The notes: generated by a model from the sequence alone, not told the origin. A stretch of 64,000 nucleotides of DNA from Serratia oryzae (GCF_001976145.1 NZ_MOXD01000006.1:124001-188000); one strand, 5' to 3'; positions 10,655 through 22,320 are shown, numbered from the stretch's first letter. A program made the numbers and translations.

Positions 10655-10792
10655 CTGTTTCTCCCACCGTTGCGCACTCCCTCCGTGATATCAATTCCCG
10701 GCGGCAGATGCAACGGTATTGCGGATTATCTCTCTTTCAGAGCCATGATAGACTATGGCGCAATTTCCACACCCAATCAGCGAGTGTTATTT

Positions 10793-11494
10793 ATGAAAGT
10801 AGGCATCATCGGCGCAATGGAAGAAGAAGTTACCCTACTGCGCGCGCAAATTGAAAACCGTCAGACCATTCAGCGCGCAGGCTGTGAAATCTATACCGGT
10901 CAGATTGGCGGAGTCGACGTCGCACTGCTGAAATCCGGGATCGGCAAAGTCGCGGCAGCGCTGGGTACCACACTGCTGCTGGAACATTGCCAGCCCGATG
11001 TGGTGATCAATACCGGTTCCGCCGGTGGTTTGGCATCAACGCTGAAAGTAGGGGATATCGTGATTTCAGAAGAAGTGCGCTATCACGATGCCGATGTCAC
11101 CGCCTTCGGTTATCAACCGGGTCAGATGGCCGGTTGCCCGGCGGCCTTTGTTGCCAACGATGAGCTGATCGCCCTGGCGGAAAGCTGCATCAAACAGCTT
11201 GATCTGCACGCCGTGCGCGGCCTGATTTGCAGCGGTGATGCTTTCATCAACGGCGCTGAGCCGCTGGCACGCATCCGCGCCACCTTCCCGAGCGTGGCAG
11301 CAGTTGAGATGGAAGCCGCCGCCGTGGGCCATGTCTGCCACCAGTACGGCACGCCATTTGTGGTGGTGCGCGCGATTTCCGACGTGGCAGACCAGGAATC
11401 ACACATGAGCTTTGACGAATTCCTGACCGTTGCCGCCAAACAGTCGTCGCTGATGGTTAACGCCATGCTGCAAGCTCTGGCTAAGCGCGGTTAA
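10793..11494 (+). CDS. mtnN: 5'-methylthioadenosine/S-adenosylhomocysteine nucleosidase
   Basis: Cleaves the glycosidic bond of methylthioadenosine, S-adenosylhomocysteine and 5'-deoxyadenosine; it detoxifies SAM by-products and feeds AI-2 synthesis. The 233 residues match the family length (232 in E. coli). The start [12 protein letters not shown] at 10793 was chosen because it is the conserved N-terminus with Glu12 as the proposed catalytic acid; the frame is open far upstream but that part is antisense to dgt. Other motifs are NTGSAGGL, the purine-binding [11 protein letters not shown], and AISDVADQ with the catalytic aspartate. First gene of a tight operon with btuF and yadS, as in E. coli. 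Confidence 0.97.
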   Translation: MKVGIIGAMEEEVTLLRAQIENRQTIQRAGCEIYTGQIGGVDVALLKSGIGKVAAALGTTLLLEHCQPDVVINTGSAGGLASTLKVGDIVISEEVRYHDADVTAFGYQPGQMAGCPAAFVANDELIALAESCIKQLDLHAVRGLICSGDAFINGAEPLARIRATFPSVAAVEMEAAAVGHVCHQYGTPFVVVRAISDVADQESHMSFDEFLTVAAKQSSLMVNAMLQALAKRG

Positions 11495-11495
11495 T

Positions 11496-12290
11496 GTGAA
11501 GGCACTGTTATGGCTGCTGGCATTATGCCTTGCACTGCCCGCCAGCGCAGCTCAGCGTGTTATCAGCCTGGCACCCAACACCACGGAGCTCGCCTATGCT
11601 GCCGGCATGGGCGAAACCCTGGTGGCGGCGAGCGCCTACTCGGATTACCCCCCTGCCGCAAAAAAGCTGGAACAGGTGGCTTCGTGGCAAGGTATGAATC
11701 TGGAGCGGATCTTGGCGCTGAAGCCGGACCTGATCCTCGCCTGGCGCGGCGGTAACCCGCAGCGGCTATTGGATCAGCTCGCCTCATTCGGTATCCCGAT
11801 CTTTTACGCAGATGCCAAAAATATTGATGACATCGCAAAGTCGCTGGATGCGCTGGCGCAATACAGCCCTCATCCAGAGCAGGCGTATCAGGCCGCAGAG
11901 AGCATGCGCCAGCAAATGGCCGTGCTGAAAGCCCAATATGCTCATAATCAGCCACGCCGCGTATTGTTGCAGTTTGGCACCCAGCCTTTGTTCACCGCTT
12001 CCGCAGCCACGCTGCAAAGCCAGGTGCTTGCGCTGTGCGGCGCAGAAAACATTTTTGCCGACAGCCGCATGCCGTGGCCGCAGATCAGCCGCGAACAGGT
12101 GCTGGCGCGCCAGCCGCAGACCATCGTCATCACCGGTGGCGCACAGCAGATCGCCAGCGTGAAGGCGTTCTGGGCGCCACAGTTGGCCGTTCCTGTCATT
12201 GCGCTGAATGAAGACTGGTTCAACCGCGCCGGGCCACGCATTATGCTGGCGGCCCAGGAGCTCTGTAGCCAACTGGCGGAGATCAAATAA
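11496..12290 (+). CDS. btuF: Vitamin B12 ABC transporter periplasmic binding protein BtuF
   Basis: Periplasmic cobalamin-binding protein that delivers vitamin B12 to the BtuCD inner-membrane importer. The 264-residue protein begins at GTG 11496, one base after the mtnN stop; the overlapping ATG at 11494 is followed at once by a stop, so GTG is the only fitting start. A signal peptide runs to about residue 18 (LPASA|AQ). Class III (Fe/B12-type) binding-protein motifs are present: [37 protein letters not shown] and [15 protein letters not shown]. The btuCD genes are not in the window. It overlaps the next gene by one base (TAATG), implying translational coupling. Confidence 0.96.
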   Translation: MKALLWLLALCLALPASAAQRVISLAPNTTELAYAAGMGETLVAASAYSDYPPAAKKLEQVASWQGMNLERILALKPDLILAWRGGNPQRLLDQLASFGIPIFYADAKNIDDIAKSLDALAQYSPHPEQAYQAAESMRQQMAVLKAQYAHNQPRRVLLQFGTQPLFTASAATLQSQVLALCGAENIFADSRMPWPQISREQVLARQPQTIVITGGAQQIASVKAFWAPQLAVPVIALNEDWFNRAGPRIMLAAQELCSQLAEIK

Positions 12291-12904
12291 TGCTGGTTTT
12301 TTGGTTAGATATTCTCGGTACGGCGGTGTTTGCTATCTCTGGTGTCTTGCTGGCGGGGAAACTGCGGATGGATCCGTTCGGCGTACTGGTGCTGGGCGTG
12401 GTAACCGCCGTGGGCGGCGGGACGATCCGCGATATGGCGCTGGCCAACGGGCCGGTATTCTGGGTGAAAGATCCGACCGATCTGGTGGTCGCCATGATCA
12501 CCTGCGTGCTGACGCTGCTGCTGGTGCGCCAGCCGCGCCGCTTGCCGAAATGGATCCTGCCGGTGCTGGACGCGGTGGGGTTAGCGGTATTCGTTGGCAT
12601 TGGCGTCAATAAAGCGCTGGCTGCGGGCACCAGCCCGCTGGTGGCCGTATGCATGGGGGTGATTACCGGCGTCGGCGGCGGCATTATCCGCGACGTGCTG
12701 GCCCGTGAGATCCCGATGATCCTGCGCACCGAGGTCTACGCCACCGCCTGCATTATCGGTGGGATCGTGCATACCACCGCATTCTACACCTTCGGGATGC
12801 CGCTACAGCAGGCCATGATGCTGGGCATGGCGATCACACTGGGTATCCGACTGGCGGCCATCCGCTGGCACCTGAAGTTACCTGCCTTTATCCTCGAAAA
12901 ATAA
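12290..12904 (+). CDS. yadS: TRIC-family (UPF0126) inner-membrane protein YadS
   Basis: Small integral membrane protein of the TRIC/UPF0126 family, related to trimeric cation channels and to YicG; the physiological substrate of YadS is not established. The 204 residues form about seven hydrophobic segments and an internal duplication: the motif VGGGTIRDMAL in the first half recurs as VGGGIIRDVLA in the second. It starts with ATG at 12290, sharing a base with the btuF stop codon. It is the last gene of mtnN-btuF-yadS, followed by a hairpin terminator. The length and context equal those of E. coli YadS. Confidence 0.93.
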   Translation: MLVFWLDILGTAVFAISGVLLAGKLRMDPFGVLVLGVVTAVGGGTIRDMALANGPVFWVKDPTDLVVAMITCVLTLLLVRQPRRLPKWILPVLDAVGLAVFVGIGVNKALAAGTSPLVAVCMGVITGVGGGIIRDVLAREIPMILRTEVYATACIIGGIVHTTAFYTFGMPLQQAMMLGMAITLGIRLAAIRWHLKLPAFILEK

Positions 12905-12905
12905 T

Positions 12906-12942
12906 AAAAAACCCGCGAACCGTTAAGGTTGGCGGGTTTTTT
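12906..12942. terminator. Bidirectional terminator between yadS and erpA
   Basis: AAAAAACCCGC...GAACC, a short loop, GGTT..GCGGGTTTTTT: a GC-rich stem flanked by an A-run on the left and a T-run on the right, so it can stop both yadS (plus) and erpA (minus) transcripts. Confidence 0.88.
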
Positions 12943-12956
12943 CATAGCTTAGGGGC

Positions 12957-13301
12957 TCAGATACTGAATGAAGAACCACAACCGCAGGTCGTTTTAGCAT
13001 TCGGGTTGGTCACCACAAAACGTGAACCCTCCAGCCCTTCGGTGTAATCCACCGAACCACCAACCAGATATTGCAGGCTCATTGGGTCAACCACCAGCGC
13101 AACGCCTTGCTTCTCGATGGTCATGTCACCGTCGTTGACCTTGTCGTCAAAAGTGAAACCGTACTGGAATCCGCTGCAACCGCCACCGGTAATGTAAACC
13201 CGCAACTTCAGGTTTGGATTTTCTTCGTCAGCAATCAGGAACTTAACCTTGTTTGCTGCTGCCTCGGTAAATTGCAGGGGCAGTGCTGTTTCATCACTCA
13301 T
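12957..13301 (-). CDS. erpA: Iron-sulfur cluster insertion protein ErpA
   Basis: A-type carrier that passes Fe-S clusters to IspG, IspH and respiratory enzymes; essential for aerobic growth in E. coli. The start [11 protein letters not shown] at 13301 gives 114 residues, exactly the E. coli length; nine extra codons upstream are open but not conserved. The three cluster-binding cysteines are present, one in [11 protein letters not shown] (about residue 42) and two in TTCGCGSS near the C-terminus (about 106 and 108). It is convergent with yadS and divergent from hemL. In E. coli clcA lies between erpA and hemL; here the 300-base gap has no room for it. Confidence 0.97.
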   Translation of the reverse strand: MSDETALPLQFTEAAANKVKFLIADEENPNLKLRVYITGGGCSGFQYGFTFDDKVNDGDMTIEKQGVALVVDPMSLQYLVGGSVDYTEGLEGSRFVVTNPNAKTTCGCGSSFSI

Positions 13302-13353
13302 ACTCTTTACTCCCAACATGTTGCGCATCAGGCTAGCCCGATCAATACCTTTG

Positions 13354-13382
13354 ATTATCTAATACCTGAGTGTTGCGTTCAA
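13354..13382 (-). promoter_or_regulatory. Predicted sigma-70 promoter of erpA
   Basis: On the minus strand TTGAAC (plus 13377-13382), a 17-base spacer, and GATAAT (plus 13354-13359), about 50 bases upstream of the erpA start codon. The hexamers each differ from consensus by one or two bases. An IscR site is expected from E. coli, but I could not identify one with confidence. Confidence 0.6.
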
Positions 13383-13601
13383 GTATTCACCGCATTTGTT
13401 GTATTTTCTTTACCTGTTTCTTTTGCCGCAACCCAAGCCTGCTCGCCTAATGTGCGGCTCAATACCGAGGAATACAAGAGCTTGCCCCCTGAAACTGAGC
13501 GGGCCACCTCGGTTCATCAACACGCGATCGTTTCATAACGTAGCGCTCTCCTCTAGAATAGCGCGGTCAAATCATTCAAATAAAAACCCAGGAGCCGATT
13601 T

Positions 13602-14891
<1,290 letters not shown>

Positions 14892-14899
14892 ATCAGTTC

Positions 14900-14920
14900 G
14901 CGGGCGCATTGCGCGCCCGC
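14900..14920. terminator. Hairpin between hemL and ampE
   Basis: GCGGGCGC (14900-14907) pairs with GCGCCCGC (14913-14920) around five bases, an 8-bp GC stem in the 48-base gap between convergent hemL and ampE. It is followed by TCTCTCACT, not a pure T-run, so termination strength is uncertain. Confidence 0.6.
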
Positions 14921-14939
14921 TCTCTCACTACACTGCGGT

Positions 14940-15794
14940 TTAAACCAACGTACCGTAAATTGTCAGCAGCGCTACCACTACCAGGATAATCATTGTCACC
15001 TTCCGCGCCAGCGTGACCGCAGCTCGTGGTGTCTGCACCTGATCATCATGCGGATCGCGCGCTAAAGAGAACTGCGCCAGACGCGTCAACACCAGATATT
15101 GTGAAGTATGGCGATCGCCTAACGAAGCAAACCAGGCAGGCAAGGCTTTTTCACCGTGACCAAATAGCGCATAGGCCACCCCAGCCAACCGCACCGGGAT
15201 CCAATCCAGCCAGTGCAGCAGAAAATCGATACCGGCCTGGGAACGCTCCAGCGGCGTCTGGTGGCGCGCCAACCAGGTTTGATAAGCGCGCAGAAAAGCA
15301 TAGCCTGCCAGCGCAATCGGCCCATAAGGCCCGCCTACCACAAACCAGAATAACGGTGCCAGATAATAGCGATAGTTAATCCACAGCAGCGCATTCTGCA
15401 GCCCGCGCAGCCGCTCTTCTTTGCTACAACCAACCGGGAGGCCATGGATCAAGGCCAATTCTTCTGCCATCTGATCGCTGGCATGCTCGTCGCCCTGACG
15501 GGCAGCGTTTAAATAGGCACGGTAATGCTTACGCTTGATACCCGCCCCCACGCACAGCAGCCCAATCAGGATCCACAACAGCAGCACGACCACACCAAAA
15601 AGCAGGCCTTTAGCCAACCACAGGATGCCCCCGATCAGCGCCATCCAGACAATAACCATAAACAGCGTTTGTGCCAGCGAAAACCGGTGCAGGCGCTGAA
15701 ACACCACTTCAAGACGGTGGTCCAACTGCCAATGCTCACCCAGTTTAAATAGACGTTCCCACGCCAGAACCAGTAACAGCGTAAACAGCGTCAT
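14940..15794 (-). CDS. ampE: Regulatory/signalling modulator protein AmpE
   Basis: Inner-membrane protein of the AmpE family, 284 residues, the same length as E. coli AmpE. Hydrophobic segments occur at about 1-12, 42-62, 64-84, 140-165 and at the C-terminus ([16 protein letters not shown]). E. coli AmpE is cotranscribed with the muramyl-amidase gene ampD, and is linked to cell-wall recycling and beta-lactamase induction; its biochemical role is unclear. Here ampD, normally directly upstream and overlapping, is absent: only 188 bases separate the ampE start from the divergent nadC start. AmpE itself has a normal start ([17 protein letters not shown]) with a GAGG ribosome site and no frameshift. 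Confidence 0.94.
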   Translation of the reverse strand: MTLFTLLLVLAWERLFKLGEHWQLDHRLEVVFQRLHRFSLAQTLFMVIVWMALIGGILWLAKGLLFGVVVLLLWILIGLLCVGAGIKRKHYRAYLNAARQGDEHASDQMAEELALIHGLPVGCSKEERLRGLQNALLWINYRYYLAPLFWFVVGGPYGPIALAGYAFLRAYQTWLARHQTPLERSQAGIDFLLHWLDWIPVRLAGVAYALFGHGEKALPAWFASLGDRHTSQYLVLTRLAQFSLARDPHDDQVQTPRAAVTLARKVTMIILVVVALLTIYGTLV

Positions 15795-15946
15795 TAGCTA
15801 ATCCTCTCATCTCGTTATCTTTACCCAGCTTAGCGCCGCTGGGCTGAGCGGTTTGTTACCAGGTAGAACTGCCTTTAACACTGGCGTTCCAGAACAGCAC
15901 CTGACCTCGCTACGGTGGTACTTGCTTTCGCAACAGAGTAGCATGA

Positions 15947-16873
<927 letters not shown>

Positions 16874-16889
16874 TACTCTCTCTCGAACA

Positions 16890-16913
16890 GCCTCTTTGCC
16901 GCCGCAGAGAGGC
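16890..16913 (+). terminator. Probable nadC terminator
   Basis: GCCTCT (16890-16895) pairs with AGAGGC (16908-16913), then GTTTCTCATTTCC. The stem is short (6 bp) and the T-tract interrupted, so this is a moderate call. Confidence 0.5.
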
Positions 16914-17076
16914 GTTTCTCATTTCCTAATCTGCGAATTACCACGCATTATTTTTTAACCGCCCGCAACGCCAACACGTTGCACTGGAACGCCCGCGCAC
17001 AATCGTCATCGCCCGCTCGCCAGCGTCAGCCCAGCGTTTTAACGTTGCCTCCACGCTTATTGGGAGGAGACAACAG

Positions 17077-17514
17077 ATGGAAACACAACGCGGTTTTACC
17101 TTGATCGAGTTAATGGTGGTCATTGCGATTATCGCCATATTGAGTGCTATCGGCATTCCCGCTTATCAACGCTACATCCAGAAAGCAGCCATGACCGACA
17201 TGTTGCAGGCGATGACGCCTTACAAGATGGCAGTCGAACTTTGTTCGCTGGAAAACGGCAGCCCAACCGGTTGCAACGCAGGTAGCAAAGGCATCCCCGC
17301 CGGTGCGGCATCACGCTATGTCAGTAAAATTGAGGTCAGCCAGGGAGCCATCAGCCTGACCGGTACGCAAAGCTTACAAGGGCTGAGCACCACGCTCACG
17401 CCGGTACAGGATCCCTCTGGCTTAATCCGCTGGACGCGCCTATGCAGCAGCGATGACAGTAACCTCAAGGAAACTTGCCAGGAAGTATTCCGCTTTGATG
17501 ATGCAACTGAATGA
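17077..17514 (+). CDS. ppdD: Major type IV prepilin PpdD
   Basis: Major subunit of enterobacterial type IV pili. The 145 residues start with a short leader (METQRG) cut before Phe in G|FTLIELMVVIAIIAIL, the canonical prepilin-peptidase site with Glu5 of the mature protein, followed by the hydrophobic assembly helix. The C-terminal half contains cysteine pairs (ELCSLENGSPTGC and RLCSSDDSNLKETC) that would form the disulfide-bonded D-region, and ends in FRFDDATE like E. coli PpdD. A GGGAGG ribosome site precedes the ATG. It is followed directly by hofB and hofC, the assembly ATPase and platform; a prepilin peptidase and secretin are not in the window. Confidence 0.95.
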   Translation: METQRGFTLIELMVVIAIIAILSAIGIPAYQRYIQKAAMTDMLQAMTPYKMAVELCSLENGSPTGCNAGSKGIPAGAASRYVSKIEVSQGAISLTGTQSLQGLSTTLTPVQDPSGLIRWTRLCSSDDSNLKETCQEVFRFDDATE

Positions 17515-17525
17515 GGGCCACCGAA

Positions 17526-18962
17526 ATGAGCATCAGCGATGAAATCCACGCACTCTGCCAGCGCTACCAGGCCTTGGCACTCAGCGAAAATGCCCAGCAA
17601 CTGACCATCGCCTTGCACGGTGAGATCCCACCCGCGCTGGTGCAAGCGCTGCGCTTCGCCGCTGGCAAAAGCATTGTGGTTGAACAATGGCCCCTTGCTC
17701 GTCTGGAACAGGCGCAGAATCAGTGGCAATCTGCCGACAGCGTACCTTCGCCAGAAATTGCAGAAGGTAGTGCGCCCTCGCTTAATGACGACAGCGAGAC
17801 TCCGGTGGTGCAATTTATCAATCAGACCCTGCGCAGCGCCATTCAACGACGAGCCTCTGATATACACTTTGAACCTTATCAGCAAACGCTCCGCGTCCGG
17901 CTAAGGATTGACGGTGTTTTACAGGCCATCGTATCCCCTCCTTTTCCACTGGCCACGCGCATTATCGCCAGGCTGAAAATCATGGGGCAGTTGGATATTG
18001 CAGAGCGCCGTCTGCCGCAGGACGGCCAACTCAGCGCACAGTTGGATAACGCCAGTTTCTCAATGCGTATTTCAACGTTGCCGACGCTATATGGCGAAAA
18101 AGTGGTGTTGAGGATCCTGCAAACCGACCGCCAGGAACTGCTGCTCGAACAGCTCGGTATGAGCCCGGCAGCGCTTGGGCTGTATGCCAATGCCCTCGCC
18201 AGCCCGCAAGGAATGATCCTGGTTACTGGCCCCACCGGCAGTGGTAAAACCGTCACGCTCTACAGCGGCCTGCGCCAGTTGAATGATATACAGAGCAATC
18301 TATGCAGCGTGGAAGATCCGATTGAGATCCCGGTATTCGGCATCAACCAAACCCAGATCAACAGCAAGACCGATCTGGATTTCGCCCGCGTCTTGCGGGC
18401 GCTGCTGCGCCAGGATCCTGACGTCATCATGATCGGCGAGATCCGCGACAGAGAAACCGCCGAGATCGCCGTAAAAGCCGCACAAACCGGGCATTTGGTG
18501 CTTTCAACCCTGCATACCAACTCCACCAGCGAAACCCTGACGCGCCTGACCCAAATGGGCATCCCCGGCTATCTGCTGGCCGCCTGCCTGAAGTTGATCA
18601 TCGCCCAGCGCCTGGTGCGGCGCTTATGCTCACACTGCCGTTATCCGCAGAGCGATTACCCGCGTTTCCCGGCCAGTCTCTGGCCTGAGCCGCTAACCCA
18701 CTGGAGCGCTAGCGGTTGTGAACATTGTTTTGGTGGCTATTACGGCCGCATTGGCCTCTATGAACTGCTGACCATCACCCCTGAAGTACAAGATGCCCTG
18801 CTGCAAAATGCTTCAGCGGCCCAACTAGCAGACATTGCACAACAGCAGGGGCAAATAACGCTGCTGCAAGCTGGTTTAGCGCTGGTGGCACAAGGGACAA
18901 CGTCGCTGGCAGAGGTGTATCGCGTTGTTGGCACGGCAGCGGGCAGCGAGGCAAACCTATGA
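17526..18962 (+). CDS. hofB: Type IV pilus assembly ATPase HofB (PilB/GspE family)
   Basis: Cytoplasmic hexameric ATPase that powers pilus extension. Taking ATG 17526 gives 478 residues starting MSISDEIHALC, aligned with the E. coli HofB start and preceded at eight bases by AGGG; an ATG at 17511 overlapping the ppdD stop would add five residues. Walker A is GPTGSGKT at residues 235-242. The Asp box, Walker B (DPDVIMIGEIRD) and His box (TGHLVLSTLHTN) follow, then a tetracysteine zinc site (CSHC...CEHC). The N-terminal N1 domain is much shorter than in PilB/GspE, as is usual for HofB. It overlaps hofC by four bases (ATGA), implying coupled translation. Confidence 0.94.
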   Translation: MSISDEIHALCQRYQALALSENAQQLTIALHGEIPPALVQALRFAAGKSIVVEQWPLARLEQAQNQWQSADSVPSPEIAEGSAPSLNDDSETPVVQFINQTLRSAIQRRASDIHFEPYQQTLRVRLRIDGVLQAIVSPPFPLATRIIARLKIMGQLDIAERRLPQDGQLSAQLDNASFSMRISTLPTLYGEKVVLRILQTDRQELLLEQLGMSPAALGLYANALASPQGMILVTGPTGSGKTVTLYSGLRQLNDIQSNLCSVEDPIEIPVFGINQTQINSKTDLDFARVLRALLRQDPDVIMIGEIRDRETAEIAVKAAQTGHLVLSTLHTNSTSETLTRLTQMGIPGYLLAACLKLIIAQRLVRRLCSHCRYPQSDYPRFPASLWPEPLTHWSASGCEHCFGGYYGRIGLYELLTITPEVQDALLQNASAAQLADIAQQQGQITLLQAGLALVAQGTTSLAEVYRVVGTAAGSEANL

Positions 18963-20158
18963 AAAAGTGCCGTCTCTACCTGTGGCAGGCGATCGATTCT
19001 CAAGGCGCTATCCGCCAAGGGGAATTCATGGTCGATGACAAAAATCAGGTTTACCAGCAACTGCTTGAGCAAGGGCTACAGCCTTATCAAATCAGCGCAG
19101 GGAAACGCATCACTTCGCGCCTCTGGCGTGGTGAGCCGATGATCCAATTTACCCGGCAATTGGCCACCCTGTTACAGGCTGGCCTGCCGCTGGTCAACAG
19201 CCTGCAACTGCTGGCCAAAGAGCATCAATCAGCGGCATGGCGCTGCCTGTTGTTGGAAATCAGCCATAAAGTGGCTCTGGGGCAACCTTTCTCTGAGGTG
19301 ATTAGCGAGCAGCAGGCCGTGTTCCCACTGATCTACCGCCAGTTGATTGCCATCGGTGAACTAACCGGCAACCTTGACCGCTGCTGCCTGCAGTTGGCAC
19401 AGCAACAGGAAGCCCAGCAAAAGCTGCAGAAAAAGGTGGCGAAAGCCCTGCGCTACCCGCTGTTTATCTGTGTGGTGGCCATACTGGTCAGCATATTGAT
19501 GTTGGTGATGGTGCTGCCGGAGTTTGCCAAGGTATATCAATCATTCAATGCGCCACTCCCCTGGTTTACCCAAGGGTTGCTGAATCTGTCCGCACTGTTG
19601 ATCGGTGCCGGACCTTATCTGCTGGTGAGCCTAGCGGGGCTGGCAGGGGGGTATCTGCGCTGGCTGCATCCGTTGCCCGATTGGCAACGGCGTGAACAGG
19701 CCGCACAGCTACGCATCCCGCTGATTGCTTCGTTGATAAAAGGCAATTGCCTCAGCCAGATATTCCGCATCCTGACCATGACCCAACAGGCAGGCCTCAC
19801 GCTGGTTGAAGGGCTACATGCCGCTACGCTGTCGGTAGGTAACCTGTTTTATCGCCAGGCATTGGAAGCTATTCAACAACAGCTAGCTCAAGGACACCCT
19901 TTCCACCGCGCGTTATCCCAACAGGCGTTATTCCCCTCCCTGTGCCAGCAACTGGTCCGGGTTGGCGAAGAATCCGGTACGCTGGATATCCTTTTAGAGA
20001 AGCTGGCGCACTGGCATGAACAGCAGACTCACGAACTGGCTGATACGCTGGCACAAACGCTTGAGCCTATGCTGATGATGGTGGTTGGCGGCATTGTCGG
20101 CGCCTTGGTCATCGCCATGTATTTGCCTATTTTCCAACTGGGAAACGTGTTGGGGTAG
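18959..20158 (+). CDS. hofC: Type IV pilus inner-membrane platform protein HofC (PilC/GspF family)
   Basis: Polytopic platform protein that couples the HofB ATPase to pilin insertion. The 399 residues (400 in E. coli) contain two GspF domains of about 120 residues, each with the FTRQLATLLQAGLPL or FRILTMTQQAGLTL type signature. There are three membrane segments (about 165-190, 200-228 and 368-392). The start ATG overlaps the hofB stop. It ends the ppdD-hofB-hofC operon and is convergent with guaC, with a hairpin at 20171-20192 between them, as in E. coli. Confidence 0.94.
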   Translation: MKKCRLYLWQAIDSQGAIRQGEFMVDDKNQVYQQLLEQGLQPYQISAGKRITSRLWRGEPMIQFTRQLATLLQAGLPLVNSLQLLAKEHQSAAWRCLLLEISHKVALGQPFSEVISEQQAVFPLIYRQLIAIGELTGNLDRCCLQLAQQQEAQQKLQKKVAKALRYPLFICVVAILVSILMLVMVLPEFAKVYQSFNAPLPWFTQGLLNLSALLIGAGPYLLVSLAGLAGGYLRWLHPLPDWQRREQAAQLRIPLIASLIKGNCLSQIFRILTMTQQAGLTLVEGLHAATLSVGNLFYRQALEAIQQQLAQGHPFHRALSQQALFPSLCQQLVRVGEESGTLDILLEKLAHWHEQQTHELADTLAQTLEPMLMMVVGGIVGALVIAMYLPIFQLGNVLG

Positions 20159-20170
20159 TGCAGAAATACA

Positions 20171-20192
20171 AAACCCGGCGTTAACCGGGTTT
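20171..20192. terminator. Bidirectional hairpin between hofC and guaC
   Basis: AAACCCGG (20171-20178) pairs with CCGGGTTT (20185-20192), with A/T-rich flanks on both sides, between the convergent stops of hofC and guaC. Confidence 0.75.
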
Positions 20193-20211
20193 AAAGCTGG
20201 GTTTCGGAGGC

Positions 20212-21255
20212 TTATTTACTGCCGAAAACGCGATTTTCCTGCTCCGCGACGCGGATAAAGGTAGTACGCTTAGTCAGTTCTTTCAAACGCTCAGCACCGA
20301 CATAAGTACAGGCAGAACGCAAACCACCCAGGATATCACGCACGGTAAACTCAACTTCACCACGCAGCGGCAGCCTGACGGTTTTCCCTTCTGCGGCACG
20401 GTAGCCGGCAACACCGCCTACGTGGCGTTTCATCGCAGATTCAGAACTCATGCCGTAGAACAGCATGAATTTCTCGCCGTTCTCTTCCACTACGGTGCCT
20501 TCGCATTCATCGTGCCCCGCCAGCATACCGCCGAGCATCACAAAGTCTGCGCCACCGCCGAAAGCTTTAGCCACGTCGCCCGGTACCGAACAACCACCGT
20601 CACTGACGATCTGGCCACCCAGACCGTGTGCGGCATCAGCGCACTCGATCACGGCAGAAAGCTGCGGGTAGCCCACACCGGTTTTCACGCGGGTGGTACA
20701 AACAGAACCTGGGCCGATACCCACTTTAACAATATCAGCGCCAGATAGGATCAGTTCTTCGACCATTTCACCGGTCACCACGTTACCGGCACAAATCACA
20801 TGATTCGGGCAGGCTTCACGGGCTTTATGCAAGAAGGCAACGAAGTGTTCAGAGTAGCCGTTTGCCACATCGATACAGATGAACTTCAGCCCTGGGGATA
20901 AGGCCAGAATCTGCTTCATTTTCACGAAGTCGGCTTCGGAGGTGCCAGTAGACACCATCACGTGGCGCAGAGTGGATTCCGGCACACGCTGCACAAACTC
21001 AGCCCATTGCTCAACGGTGTAATGCTTATGAACAGCGGTAAGGATCTCGAAGGATGCCAAAGCTTCAGCCATGCGGAAGGTGCCAACCGTATCCATGTTG
21101 GCAGCAATAATCGGCACTCCAGACCAGTTCCAACCTGAATGTTTGAAGGTAAACTGACGTTCCAGTTCAACTTCTGAGCGGCTTTTCAGCGTGGAGCGCT
21201 TTGGGCGAATCAACACATCTTTAAAGCCCAGCTTCAAATCTTCTTCAATACGCAT
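20212..21255 (-). CDS. guaC: GMP reductase GuaC
   Basis: NADPH-dependent reductive deamination of GMP to IMP in purine salvage. Start [15 protein letters not shown] at 21255 gives 347 residues, the E. coli length. The frame is open for 71 more codons upstream, through an ERIC element, but this part is not conserved and is not taken as coding. IMPDH-fold signatures are visible: the catalytic Cys186 in GPGSVCTTR, the phosphate-binding [10 protein letters not shown] and [13 protein letters not shown], and [10 protein letters not shown] near the N-terminus. It is convergent with hofC and divergent from coaE, as in E. coli. Confidence 0.97.
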   Translation of the reverse strand: MRIEEDLKLGFKDVLIRPKRSTLKSRSEVELERQFTFKHSGWNWSGVPIIAANMDTVGTFRMAEALASFEILTAVHKHYTVEQWAEFVQRVPESTLRHVMVSTGTSEADFVKMKQILALSPGLKFICIDVANGYSEHFVAFLHKAREACPNHVICAGNVVTGEMVEELILSGADIVKVGIGPGSVCTTRVKTGVGYPQLSAVIECADAAHGLGGQIVSDGGCSVPGDVAKAFGGGADFVMLGGMLAGHDECEGTVVEENGEKFMLFYGMSSESAMKRHVGGVAGYRAAEGKTVRLPLRGEVEFTVRDILGGLRSACTYVGAERLKELTKRTTFIRVAEQENRVFGSK

Positions 21256-21700
21256 GACAAATAATTTCCTGGTTTTTGGCGACGGATCGCAGGGGGATGT
21301 TCGAACCTGTACCCGATGAGCTTCAAGCGACGGCTCAGTGGCCAACCTGCCTATTTCCAGGAGCTTACTCAAGTAAGTGACTGGAGTGGGCAAGCACAGC
21401 TGGCAACGCTGCGGCTTGAAAGGCGATGGGTAGATTAATGCCAGTTCCAGTGACGCTATCATACGCACTAATAATCACTCGGCAAGACTGCGATTTCGCC
21501 TTTATTTACGCTACAATCCCATAAATTTACCTACGACATCGCAATGTGATTTCCACATCACTTTCTCCGCCCCTTTCCCCCTCTGGCGGAGTGATATCCT
21601 GCGATACGGGGTAAGTCGCTCGCGCCAGCTTGCACTTCTGCGCGATCGCTTTATGATTCGTTTATTATTTTTTGGTGAATATCAGGATGTCTCCCGTACC
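21256..21700. other. guaC-coaE divergent intergenic region (ERIC C and hairpins)
   Basis: This 445-base region holds ERIC element C (21309-21436) in the guaC leader. Closer to coaE is a 7-bp inverted repeat, CTCCGCC (21565-21571) with GGCGGAG (21585-21591), and the small palindrome GTGAT..ATCAC just before it. No further gene was recognised. Confidence 0.6.
21309..21436. repeat. ERIC element C
   Basis: One end is GTACCCGATGAGCTTCAAGC, the core is TTCCAGGAGCTTACTCAAGTAAGTGACTGGA in two adjacent halves, and the other end is GCTGGCAACGCTGCGGCTTGAAAGGCGATGGGTAGATTA. About 128 bases, close to the ERIC consensus. It lies in the untranslated leader of guaC, 54 bases upstream of the guaC start. Confidence 0.83.
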
Positions 21701-22315
21701 ATGGCCTACATTGTTGCATTGACAGGCGGTATCGGCAGCGGCAAGTCGACCATTGCAGACGCTTTTGCGCGTTTGGGCGTGGCCATCGTTGATGCTGACG
21801 TGATTGCCCGTCAGGTTGTTGAACCAGGAAGCCCCGCTTTGGCGGCTATCTCTGCACATTTTGGTAATAAAATGTTGCTGGGTGACGGTTCACTCAACCG
21901 TTCTGCGCTACGTCAGCGTATCTTTAGTCATCCTGACGAAAAAACCTGGCTTAACCAGTTACTGCATCCACTGATTCACCAGGAAACCCAGCGTCAACTG
22001 GCGCAGGTCGACGGCCCTTACGCACTGTGGGTAGTGCCACTGCTGGTGGAAAACCATCTGCAGGATCGCGCCGATCGCGTTTTGGTTGTCGATGTTGATA
22101 ACGAGACGCAACTCGCCAGAACTATCGCCCGCGACGGCATCAGCCGCCAGCAGGCACAGGATATTTTGTCTGCACAGGCTACGCGTGAACAACGCTTGGC
22201 GGTTGCCGACGATGTTATTGACAATAGCGGCACGGCTCAGGGAATTGAGCCTTATGTTGCCGCACTGCATCGCCGCTATCTTGAGTTGGCAATGCCAGAG
22301 ACCCGACAGGATTAA
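21701..22315 (+). CDS. coaE: Dephospho-CoA kinase CoaE
   Basis: ATP-dependent phosphorylation of dephospho-CoA, the last step of coenzyme A synthesis. Start ATG 21701 ([17 protein letters not shown]) gives 204 residues, similar to 206 in E. coli; upstream codons in frame are not conserved. The P-loop GGIGSGKS occupies residues 9-16. The substrate motif [13 protein letters not shown] and the lid segment WVVPLLVEN follow, and the protein ends near [10 protein letters not shown]. The nearest AGGA is 13 bases before the ATG, longer than usual. First gene of coaE-zapD-yacG; five bases separate it from zapD. Confidence 0.96.
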   Translation: MAYIVALTGGIGSGKSTIADAFARLGVAIVDADVIARQVVEPGSPALAAISAHFGNKMLLGDGSLNRSALRQRIFSHPDEKTWLNQLLHPLIHQETQRQLAQVDGPYALWVVPLLVENHLQDRADRVLVVDVDNETQLARTIARDGISRQQAQDILSAQATREQRLAVADDVIDNSGTAQGIEPYVAALHRRYLELAMPETRQD

Positions 22316-22320
22316 ACTGA

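Noticed and set aside
9977-10792. Long open frame upstream of mtnN in the same frame
   Set aside because: It is antisense to dgt. The conserved MtnN N-terminus and family length place the start at 10793.
15854-15904. Short minus-strand frame upstream of ampE reading VLFWNASVKGSSTW before a stop
   Set aside because: It looked briefly like a protein C-terminus (possible ampD or pilin remnant), but it is only 17 codons long, bounded by a stop on the 5' side, and matches neither AmpD nor a pilin.
21256-21468. 71-codon in-frame upstream extension of guaC running through ERIC C
   Set aside because: GuaC of 347 residues from 21255 matches the family exactly. The extension is made almost wholly of repeat sequence and is not conserved.
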